Assembly (NCBI GenBank): GCA_030616195.1
Contig: JAUWXW010000141.1
Span: 1 to 5,281, forward strand
Direction: 5' to 3'
From: Chloroflexota bacterium
Lineage (GTDB): Bacteria; Chloroflexota; Dehalococcoidia; RBG-13-53-26
DNA length: 5,281 bases
Positions 1-4,819 of the stretch are shown here, piece by piece (the stretch's first letter is position 1; each line of letters starts with the position of its first letter). The notes under the pieces were generated by a model. That model was given only the letters and a program-made list of their open reading frames with translations, was not told the origin of the DNA and ran no database searches. The translations under genes were made by a program, and so were the position numbers.

Positions 1-104
1 CTGGGTTTGGCTATGCTTCACCTACCGCACCAGAACTTGAAGATTGCTACGGCAAAGGCCATATAGTTACGTCGGGCGGTTGCCGGCCGCCACCCACCCA
101 ATCC
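1..104. other. left-edge region with no assignable gene
   Basis: Frame 1 is open from the window edge to a TAG at 64-66 (reading LGLAMLHLPHQNLKIATAKAI) and could be the last residues of an upstream gene, but 21 residues are too few to recognise. Frame 3 is also open, to a TGA near 149, with an unconvincing composition. A small GC-rich hairpin (GGCGG 75-79 with CCGCC 87-91) has no T-tract after it, so I do not call it a terminator. The reverse strand has only very short ORFs here. Confidence 0.3.
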
Positions 105-133
105 TTGACACTCATGCCTGCCAAGGGTAGACT
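105..133 (+). promoter_or_regulatory. sigma70-type promoter for the acyl-CoA dehydrogenase gene
   Basis: A perfect -35 hexamer TTGACA (105-110) is followed after exactly 17 bases by TAGACT (128-133), which matches 4 of 6 positions of TATAAT. Transcription would start near 140, leaving a leader of about 25 bases before the ATG at 165. Spacing and position fit a housekeeping promoter. The call rests on consensus matching only. Confidence 0.6.
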
Positions 134-153
134 CTTAGGCAGAAAATGAACTC

Positions 154-159
154 AGGGGG
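154..159 (+). promoter_or_regulatory. ribosome binding site of the acyl-CoA dehydrogenase
   Basis: AGGGGG lies five bases before the ATG at 165. It supports that start, which also gives the usual N-terminus of the family (MDFRFSEEDERFRQEVREF). Confidence 0.6.
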
Positions 160-164
160 ATTGC

Positions 165-1340
165 ATGGATTTTCGCTTCAGCGAAGAGGATGAGAGATTT
201 AGGCAAGAGGTACGTGAATTCATAAACAAGGAGCTTCCACCTGACTGGACAGGGACGGGCCTTCTGCAGGAGGCAAAAGATGGGCCGGAATGGGAATTCT
301 CACGCGGCATGCTGCGCAAGCTAGGAGCCAAGGGATGGCACTCCCTGTCCTGGCCCAAGGAATATGGTGGTCAAGACTCCATTAGCAAGCAGTTCATCCT
401 CAGCGACGAGATGTACTACAACGAATTGCCAGGCGTGGACTTGCAGGGCGCCCTCATGTGTGCCCCCACCCTCATCCAATACGGAAGTGATCAGCAGAGG
501 AAAGAGCATCTGCCCAAGATCGCCCAAGGCGAAGAAGTATGGTGCCAGGGCTTCAGTGAACCGGGGGCCGGCTCTGACCTGGCGGCCGTGGCTATGCGAG
601 CTGTAGAGAAGGAGGACTGCTTTGTCCTGGACGGCCAAAAGGTATGGAGCACCGGCGCTCATCGCTCCGACTGGACCTTCGTGCTGGCCAGAACTGACCC
701 TGAAGCCAAGAAGCACAGAGGGATTAGCTTTTTCCTGGTGGACCTGAAATCGCCCGGCGTTACGGTGCGTTTCTTGCCCAACATAGTTGGCACCTATGCC
801 GAGATTTTCTTTGATAGTGTGCGCGTCCCCAAGGGAAACCTGGTAGGAAACAAAAACGAGGGATGGACGGTAACCGGCGCTGTATTAGGCTATGAAAGGT
901 CAGGAATTCACCGCATTGCCGCCGCCCGCCGAAACCTAACCCGCCTGATAGAATTCGCCAAAGAAACGAAGCGCAACGGTGTCCCTTTATTCAAGGACTC
1001 CGTAGTCCGAAATAGGCTAACCCATCTGTTCGTAGAGAGCGAGGCAGTGAGGCTCCTGGCCCACAGGATTGTCTGGCTGCAGAGCACGGGGCAAAGCGTC
1101 GATTATCAGGCATCGATGTCCAGAGTATCAGGAGCCGAATTCCAGCAGCACGTAGCTCAGACCGCGATGCAACTCTTGGGGCACTACGGCCCATTGGAGG
1201 AAGATTGCAAATGGGCTCCCCTGCAGGGCTTTTTCCTCCGCCAATACCTTTATGCTATGGCAGCCACAGTTGGCGCCGGCACCTCGGAGGTGCAGAGAAA
1301 CATCATCGCCCTTAGAGGGCTGGGGCTGCCTAGAGGCTAG
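165..1340 (+). CDS. acyl-CoA dehydrogenase (FadE-type flavoprotein)
   Basis: Predicted cytoplasmic FAD enzyme that makes the alpha,beta double bond in an acyl-CoA and passes electrons to an electron-transfer flavoprotein. At 391 aa it has the usual full length. The N-terminal helical domain (about 1-120) is followed by the beta domain, with the flavin/substrate signature QGFSEPGAGSDLA at 128-140 and WSTGAHRSDW at 161-170, and then a C-terminal helical domain ending GAGTSEVQRNIIALRGLGLP. The MCAD-type catalytic Glu, in a YEG-T motif near the C-terminus, is Ala371 here. Glu244 in LGYERSG sits where isovaleryl-CoA dehydrogenase carries its base and probably does the job. The C-terminal style resembles FadE proteins of branched-chain, aromatic or steroid catabolism, some of which work as heterotetramers. 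The substrate cannot be read from sequence. No partner dehydrogenase, thiolase or ETF gene is in the window. It has its own promoter and is separated from mtnA by 291 bases. Confidence 0.93.
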   Translation: MDFRFSEEDERFRQEVREFINKELPPDWTGTGLLQEAKDGPEWEFSRGMLRKLGAKGWHSLSWPKEYGGQDSISKQFILSDEMYYNELPGVDLQGALMCAPTLIQYGSDQQRKEHLPKIAQGEEVWCQGFSEPGAGSDLAAVAMRAVEKEDCFVLDGQKVWSTGAHRSDWTFVLARTDPEAKKHRGISFFLVDLKSPGVTVRFLPNIVGTYAEIFFDSVRVPKGNLVGNKNEGWTVTGAVLGYERSGIHRIAAARRNLTRLIEFAKETKRNGVPLFKDSVVRNRLTHLFVESEAVRLLAHRIVWLQSTGQSVDYQASMSRVSGAEFQQHVAQTAMQLLGHYGPLEEDCKWAPLQGFFLRQYLYAMAATVGAGTSEVQRNIIALRGLGLPRG

Positions 1341-1466
1341 GGTAGCCCGGCAACATGACCATCGGGATGGAGTCAGAGTATAAGCCGAGGATCATTGACA
1401 ACCCTAATCCTCACTCAGAACCTGAGGTTTATGCCGAAAATAGACTCTTGACTCTTGTCCTGGGTG

Positions 1467-1488
1467 GATTGGAGCATCGGCTCCAATC
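1467..1488 (+). other. perfect 9-bp hairpin, first of a tandem pair
   Basis: GATTGGAGC (1467-1475) pairs perfectly with GCTCCAATC (1480-1488) around the tetraloop ATCG. The stem can extend by two pairs (G1464-C1490, T1465-A1489) if G1466 bulges. No T-tract follows. It stands two bases from a second perfect hairpin, so the pair probably acts together as a 3'-end structure of the upstream transcript or as part of the mtnA leader. Confidence 0.55.
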
Positions 1489-1490
1489 AC

Positions 1491-1512
1491 GCCTAGAGCA
1501 GATGCTCTAGGC
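1491..1512 (+). terminator. second perfect hairpin, possible bidirectional terminator or 3'-end stabiliser
   Basis: GCCTAGAGCA (1491-1500) pairs with TGCTCTAGGC (1503-1512); in practice this is a 9-bp stem with an AGAT loop. The following TACCCTCTATTTT is only moderately T-rich and its T-run comes about ten bases late, so this is not a classical intrinsic terminator. Placed between the acyl-CoA dehydrogenase and mtnA, it could end the first transcript or protect its 3' end. The function is inferred. Confidence 0.35.
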
Positions 1513-1533
1513 TACCCTCTATTTTCATGATTC

Positions 1534-1586
1534 GTTGCTGGGCAACCGCCCATGTGAGGTTTGCTTCGCAACCACCGGAACTGCCC
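1534..1586 (+). promoter_or_regulatory. possible attenuator/leader RNA with competing stems before mtnA
   Basis: GTTGC (1534-1538) can pair with GCAAC (1542-1546). GGTTTGC (1558-1564) can pair with GCAACC at 1568-1573 or with the identical GCAACC at 1542-1547. GGGCA (1540-1544) can pair with TGCCC (1582-1586) to enclose the whole. These pairings exclude one another, as in attenuators and riboswitch expression platforms, and the block ends about 45 bases before the mtnA start. I recognise no known riboswitch class, and individual stems are short, so this is tentative. Confidence 0.25.
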
Positions 1587-1631
1587 GCTACCAGTAGTCG
1601 CTAGGTGAAAGGATAGCGCTAAAGTACGTCT

Positions 1632-2678
1632 ATGGAATTCATAGAATGGCTCGATAGCAAGGTGAAGATCCTGGACCAGACCAGGCTGCCTCTAGAAGAG
1701 GTTTACCTGGAGCTCTCTACATATCAAGAGGTGGCTCAAGCCATCAAGGAAATGAAAGTTCGGGGGGCTCCTATGATCGGGGTTATCGCCGCTTACGGAG
1801 TAGCCCTGGGAGTCCGGGACATCCAGGCTGGCAGCAAGGCTGAATTCCTGACAAAGCTCGGCCGCATTGCCCAGGCACTAGCTTCTACCAGACCCACAGC
1901 AGCTAACCTCTTCCAGGCCATCGAGCGAATGCAGGTAGCGGCCCAAAAGGCAGAAGGCATCCCCAGCATCAAGGCGGCCCTCATCAAGGAGGCACAAGAC
2001 ATTCATGCTAACGAAGAACAGGCTACAAGGCGGATATCCCGCTTCGGTGCTGAACTCATTGGCGATGGATTCACCGTCCTGACTCATTGCAATGCCGGCG
2101 CCCTGGCTACGTCAGGATACTACGGAACAGCCCTGGGAGCGATCAAGGCAGCCCGAGAGCAAGGGAAGAGTATCAAGGTCTTTGCCACTGAGACCCGCCC
2201 CTTGCTCCAGGGGGCACGTCTCACCGCCTGGGAGCTTATGCATGATGGCATCCCGGTCACCCTTATTACCGACTCTATGGCAGGTCATTTCATGAGTAAG
2301 GGAGTGATAGACTGCGTCATAGTAGGCGCTGATAGGATTGCCGCCAATGGTGACGTAGCCAACAAAATAGGCACTTATACCCTGGCAGTCCTGGCCAAGG
2401 AAAACGGCACCCCCTTTTACGTGGCGGCCCCCACCACCAGCATCGACCTCTCCCTCCCCTCAGGCGACCAGATCCCCATTGAGCATCGAAGCCCAGAGGA
2501 GATCACCCATATTCAAGGGGTGCAAATCGCTCCGGAGGGGGTCGAGGTTGCCAATCCAGCCTTTGATGTGACACCACATCTTTATATATCGGCTATAATT
2601 ACTGAGAACGGTGTAATAAGGAAGCCTTACCAGGCGGGACTAAGGAAGTTCTGCCCTTCGCCGCTAAACAGTTCTTAG
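1632..2678 (+). CDS. mtnA: S-methyl-5-thioribose-1-phosphate isomerase
   Basis: Converts 5-methylthioribose-1-phosphate to 5-methylthioribulose-1-phosphate in MTA salvage; cytoplasmic. The 348-aa length is typical. Family signatures are [13 protein letters not shown] (44-56), [20 protein letters not shown] (151-170), ATETRP (185-190) and [19 protein letters not shown] (231-249). Cys153 and Asp234 correspond to the catalytic Cys and Asp known from the Bacillus enzyme. The fold is shared with eIF2B alpha/beta/delta, and older annotations call such genes initiation factor aIF-2B; the catalytic pair and the adjacent MTAP gene favour the isomerase. The ATG at 1632 is the only reasonable start, because an in-frame TAA lies at 1620-1622. 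It lacks a well-placed Shine-Dalgarno: the nearest, AAAGGA at 1608-1613, is 18 bases away. It is the first gene of the salvage operon, 27 bases ahead of mtnP. The same enzyme can act on 5-deoxyribose-1-phosphate in some bacteria. Confidence 0.95.
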   Translation: MEFIEWLDSKVKILDQTRLPLEEVYLELSTYQEVAQAIKEMKVRGAPMIGVIAAYGVALGVRDIQAGSKAEFLTKLGRIAQALASTRPTAANLFQAIERMQVAAQKAEGIPSIKAALIKEAQDIHANEEQATRRISRFGAELIGDGFTVLTHCNAGALATSGYYGTALGAIKAAREQGKSIKVFATETRPLLQGARLTAWELMHDGIPVTLITDSMAGHFMSKGVIDCVIVGADRIAANGDVANKIGTYTLAVLAKENGTPFYVAAPTTSIDLSLPSGDQIPIEHRSPEEITHIQGVQIAPEGVEVANPAFDVTPHLYISAIITENGVIRKPYQAGLRKFCPSPLNSS

Positions 2679-2692
2679 CGATTTTTGAAGCC

Positions 2693-2700
2693 AAAGGAGG
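2693..2700 (+). promoter_or_regulatory. strong ribosome binding site fixing the mtnP start
   Basis: AAAGGAGG lies five bases before the GTG at 2706. It decides in favour of that GTG over the in-frame TTG at 2685, which lies upstream of this Shine-Dalgarno and would translate through it. Confidence 0.85.
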
Positions 2701-2705
2701 TTCCA

Positions 2706-3572
2706 GTGGCTAAAGCAAAGATTGGCGTCATCGGCGGCAGCGGTCTCTACGAGATGGAAGAGGGCCTGACCAATACTGAAGAGGTGTGGGTCAGCACACC
2801 CTTTGGCCAACCCAGCGATGTCATCACTGTAGGCGACCTGGAAGGAACCAGAGTAGCTTTCCTTCCCCGGCACGGCAAGGGACATCGCTTCAGCCCCACC
2901 GAGCTTCCGATAAGAGCCAACATCTACGCCTTGAAGTCCCTGGGTGTAGAGTGGATTATCTCCATTAGCGCCGCAGGAAGCCTCAAGGAGGAAATTCACC
3001 CCCTGGACCTGCTTATCCCCGACCAGCTTATCGACCGCACCAGGAGCAGGGCAAACACCTTCTTTGGAGATGGCTTGGTGGCTCACGTTGGTTTCGCTGA
3101 TCCTTTCTGCCCTGTCTTGAGCCAAATCCTGAATCAGACAGCTAAGGAAGTTGGGGCTAACGTGCACTACGGAGGCACCTACCTGGTAATGGAAGGGCCC
3201 CCTTTCTCCACCAGAGCAGAATCCAACCTTTATCGTAGCTGGGGAGCAAGTGTTATCGGCATGACTGCCTTACCTGAGGCCAAGCTGGCACGAGAGGCGG
3301 AAATCTGCTATGCCACCCTTGCCTTTGTCACCGACTACGACTGCTGGCGTGAAGCCACTGAGATTGTCACCATAGAGATGGTGATAGACAACCTGCAACG
3401 CAACGTAGAGATGTCCAAGAAAATTCTCAAGAGAGCGGTTACTGAAATCCCCGAGAAAAGAGAATGCCAATGTGCCACGGCCCTAAAATACGCCATCGTC
3501 ACCGCACCGGAAGTCATTCCAGTTTCAGTGAAGGAGAAGTTGCACTTGCTCATCGGCAAGTATGTGCAATAG
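2706..3572 (+). CDS. mtnP: S-methyl-5'-thioadenosine phosphorylase (MTAP)
   Basis: Cleaves MTA with phosphate to adenine and 5-methylthioribose-1-phosphate, the substrate of the MtnA encoded just upstream. It is a 288-aa purine nucleoside phosphorylase of the trimeric MTAP/PNP family. Visible signatures are GVIGGSGLY (7-15), TPFGQPSD (31-38), the phosphate-site RHGKGH (55-60), AAGSLKEEIHPLDLLIPDQ (89-107), MEGPPFSTRAES (162-173), GMTALPEA (185-192) and VTDYDCW (208-214). In human MTAP the Asp pair of the DYD motif contacts the adenine base and marks 6-aminopurine preference, matching Asp210 and Asp212 here, so MTA or a related adenosine is likelier than inosine/guanosine. The GTG start is chosen because of the AAAGGAGG before it and because homologues begin just ahead of the GGSG loop. 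The 3' end overlaps the next gene by 11 bases if that gene starts at 3562. Related enzymes also accept 5'-deoxyadenosine. Confidence 0.95.
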   Translation: MAKAKIGVIGGSGLYEMEEGLTNTEEVWVSTPFGQPSDVITVGDLEGTRVAFLPRHGKGHRFSPTELPIRANIYALKSLGVEWIISISAAGSLKEEIHPLDLLIPDQLIDRTRSRANTFFGDGLVAHVGFADPFCPVLSQILNQTAKEVGANVHYGGTYLVMEGPPFSTRAESNLYRSWGASVIGMTALPEAKLAREAEICYATLAFVTDYDCWREATEIVTIEMVIDNLQRNVEMSKKILKRAVTEIPEKRECQCATALKYAIVTAPEVIPVSVKEKLHLLIGKYVQ

Positions 3573-4614
3573 CAGTCCGATGTCTGCCAAGACCAAGTTT
3601 GGCTGTTTGCCCACCGTCATAGGAAGCATGCCCCATACCGATGCTCAGGAGGCATGCCGTTCGCTCCTGCGCTATACCCCCGCTGTCCCGGCATGGCCAC
3701 AATTACCCAGGCGTTCCTTTAGGGAGAATATGTATGTTCAGTTCAGCGAAGGCTTACCCGGGATTAACATCAACACGGAGGAGGAACGTATTTCTGTCGA
3801 TCGCTCCGGCGACCTGGACCCGGCCCTGGAAGAACTCTACATAGCCTACACGGAGAACGACACCACAAGCTATGCCATTGGCCCTGACTATGCCGCAGGT
3901 CTCCACGCTTTCCTCGACTCAAGAATCGAGCCACCACTGGCTGTTAAGGGCCAGGTGACCGGGCCTATAAGCTTGGGCCTCTCTCTCACTGACGGGGTAT
4001 ATTATGTAATCTATGATGACACCCTGGCGGAGGCTATGGCCAGGCATTTGCGGTTAAAAGCCTCCTGGCAGGAAAAAGCCCTGAGTCGGATATCATCCAA
4101 TACCATAATCTTCGTTGACGAGCCCTATTTGACGTCTCTGGGCACTTCTTTTGTCTCCCTCCCCTGGGAGCGGGTGGTTGCTCTCCTGGAGGAAACCCTG
4201 GAGGGTATCAGCGGACTTAAGGGCTTGCATTGTTGCGGCAGTGCTGACTGGTCTTTGCTACTCAGCCTCCCCATTGACATTCTGAGCTTTGACGCTTACA
4301 ACTACACCGATGCCCTCAGCCTCTACCCTGCCGAAGCAAAGTCTTTCCTGGAGCACGGAGGCACTGTCGCCTGGGGTATTGTTCCCAACGACGAAGAAGC
4401 CCTGGCCAAGGAAACCGTGGCCAGCATCAAAGACCGCCTGGAGGAGGCAATGGCACCGCTTACCAGGGATGGCATTCGCTTTAGACAACTGATTGAACAA
4501 GGGTTACTTACCCCGTCTTGTGGTCTGGCCTCCCTCTCAGTTGAGGCAGCCGAGCAGGTCCTGGAGCTTTTGGCACAGCTCTCCTCCAACCTGCGTAAAC
4601 GGCATACAGTATGA
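3562..4614 (+). CDS. MetE C-terminal-like, zinc-dependent methyltransferase (short methionine-synthase family)
   Basis: A single-domain protein of 350 aa with the UROD/MetE barrel signatures: PTVIGSMP (17-24), VKGQVTGPISLG (128-139), FVDEPYL (184-190), LHCCGSADW (222-230), LSFDAY (241-246) and TPSCGLASLS (317-326). His223, Cys225 and Cys320 align by motif with the zinc ligands of E. coli MetE (His641, Cys643, Cys726); the ligand Glu665 is apparently replaced by Asp244. The zinc would activate a thiol, most likely homocysteine, for methyl transfer. The folate-binding N-terminal half of MetE is missing, so a corrinoid protein or another donor is probable, as in archaeal MetE and the core-MetE of Dehalococcoides. 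It follows mtnP with overlap, which fits recycling of MTA sulfur and methyl to methionine, but the acceptor is inferred. The start may be ATG 3562 or ATG 3580 (MSAKTKFG); neither has a good Shine-Dalgarno and homologous motifs begin soon after either. It could also be a coenzyme M-type or other thiol methyltransferase. Confidence 0.82.
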   Translation: MCNSSPMSAKTKFGCLPTVIGSMPHTDAQEACRSLLRYTPAVPAWPQLPRRSFRENMYVQFSEGLPGININTEEERISVDRSGDLDPALEELYIAYTENDTTSYAIGPDYAAGLHAFLDSRIEPPLAVKGQVTGPISLGLSLTDGVYYVIYDDTLAEAMARHLRLKASWQEKALSRISSNTIIFVDEPYLTSLGTSFVSLPWERVVALLEETLEGISGLKGLHCCGSADWSLLLSLPIDILSFDAYNYTDALSLYPAEAKSFLEHGGTVAWGIVPNDEEALAKETVASIKDRLEEAMAPLTRDGIRFRQLIEQGLLTPSCGLASLSVEAAEQVLELLAQLSSNLRKRHTV

Positions 4615-4619
4615 AGGAG
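4614..4619 (+). promoter_or_regulatory. Shine-Dalgarno before a TTG small ORF
   Basis: AAGGAG begins on the last base of the methyltransferase TGA stop and sits four bases before TTG 4624. Within the window only the mtnP site is clearly better. The only starts it could serve are TTG 4624 and, less well, nothing else within 15 bases. Confidence 0.5.
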
Positions 4620-4623
4620 AGCG

Positions 4624-4707
4624 TTGAACATTGAAAAAGAAGACATCACCCCTCTCTGCCATTCTGTTGAGCAGACGGAACCAACACCTGAGGACTCGGG
4701 GGAATGA
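4624..4707 (+). CDS. possible 27-residue acidic peptide, TTG start
   Basis: Unrecognised. Reading from TTG 4624 gives 27 residues beginning MNIEKEDITPLCHSVEQ and ending PEDSGE, with six Glu and two Asp against one Lys, one Cys and no membrane segment. In favour: a good AAGGAG four bases upstream, and a TGA that overlaps the next ATG as ATGA (4704-4707), the usual arrangement for coupled translation. Against: a TTG start, very short length and no known family. The frame is also that of the methyltransferase, so the segment could be a former C-terminal extension lying behind the TGA at 4612-4614. It might equally be only a leader peptide that sets translation of the basic peptide after it. Confidence 0.35.
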   Translation: MNIEKEDITPLCHSVEQTEPTPEDSGE

Positions 4708-4793
4708 ACAAGCGGAAGAGAGTAGCTGTACGTAAGCACAGGCGGAAAAGGAAGAAGCTGGAGCAAAGAAGAAAAGCTGCGGCCAAAGCTTGA
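4704..4793 (+). CDS. 29-residue basic peptide of the AURKAIP1/COX24 (bS22/mS38-like) type
   Basis: The peptide starts MNKRKRVAVRKHRRKRKK and ends KAAAKA. Sixteen of 29 residues are Lys or Arg, with one His. The KRKR-x(4)-RKHRRKRKK pattern resembles the short AURKAIP1/COX24-domain proteins seen as small-subunit ribosomal proteins in some bacteria (bS22) and mitochondria (mS38), where the peptide is a helix buried in rRNA near the decoding region. A ribosomal role is therefore inferred. The start ATG has AGGA at 4691-4694, nine bases away, and a G-run immediately before it. It overlaps the preceding small ORF by four bases. Its TGA overlaps an in-frame ATG (4793) of the NTPase. Its length matches the family, so it is probably complete, although it falls below usual gene-calling cut-offs. 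A DNA/RNA-binding basic peptide of other origin is the alternative. Confidence 0.75.
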   Translation: MNKRKRVAVRKHRRKRKKLEQRRKAAAKA

Positions 4794-4819
4794 TGGGCAG
4801 CGATGGAAGAAGCAGCTCC

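Larger units (their letters stand above)
1339..1518. repeat. 9-base inverted repeat bracketing about 180 bases
   Basis: AGGGTAGCC (1339-1347) is the exact reverse complement of GGCTACCCT (1510-1518). The left copy overlaps the acyl-CoA dehydrogenase stop codon (1338-1340) and the right copy overlaps the 3' arm of the second hairpin. GCCTAGAG also occurs directly repeated at 1328-1335 and 1491-1498. No clear target-site duplication flanks the ends, only a CT on each side. It could be the remnant of a small non-autonomous element, a long-range RNA pairing, or chance. Confidence 0.3.
1341..1631. other. structured intergenic region before mtnA
   Basis: These 291 bases have no credible ORF on either strand. 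They contain a cluster of inverted repeats: a minor CTCAG/CTGAG hairpin at 1414-1426, two perfect hairpins at 1467-1512, competing short hairpins at 1534-1573, and a tandem GACTCTT repeat at 1443-1456. A TTGACA at 1395-1400 has no acceptable -10 at 16-18 bases. I could not place a convincing promoter for mtnA, although the operon needs one here unless it is read through from upstream. No SAM-riboswitch consensus could be matched with confidence. Confidence 0.6.

Noticed and set aside
75..91. GC-rich hairpin as a terminator of an upstream gene
   Set aside because: The stem is only 5 bp and is followed by CACCCACCCA rather than a T-tract.
321..716. 131-codon minus-strand ORF inside the acyl-CoA dehydrogenase, and similar antisense ORFs elsewhere such as 2664-3167 and 4323-4766
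   Set aside because: They lie opposite clearly conserved proteins, show no recognisable motifs and have compositions typical of antisense shadows.
1340..1365. SAM-I-like fragment, AGCCCGGCAAC, just after the dehydrogenase stop
   Set aside because: It resembles the conserved CCCGGCAACC core by eye, but the flanking P1 and P2 strands, the GA-rich internal loop and the downstream arms of a SAM-I aptamer could not be found. It also lies nearly 290 bases before mtnA.
1395..1423. TTGACA at 1395-1400 as a promoter for mtnA
   Set aside because: The hexamers at 16, 17 and 18 bases downstream (AGAACC, GAACCT, AACCTG) do not resemble a -10 box.
1632..2678. mtnA as an eIF2B/aIF-2B translation factor
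   Set aside because: The catalytic Cys153 and Asp234 in their family motifs, and the adjacent MTAP gene, identify the isomerase.
2685..2705. TTG 2685 as the start of mtnP
   Set aside because: It lies upstream of the AAAGGAGG that serves GTG 2706, has no Shine-Dalgarno of its own and would add seven residues absent from the family's usual N-terminus.
4611..4634. ATG 4611 overlapping the methyltransferase stop (ATGA)
   Set aside because: The frame closes after seven codons, so it encodes nothing credible, although it could help ribosomes restart at TTG 4624.
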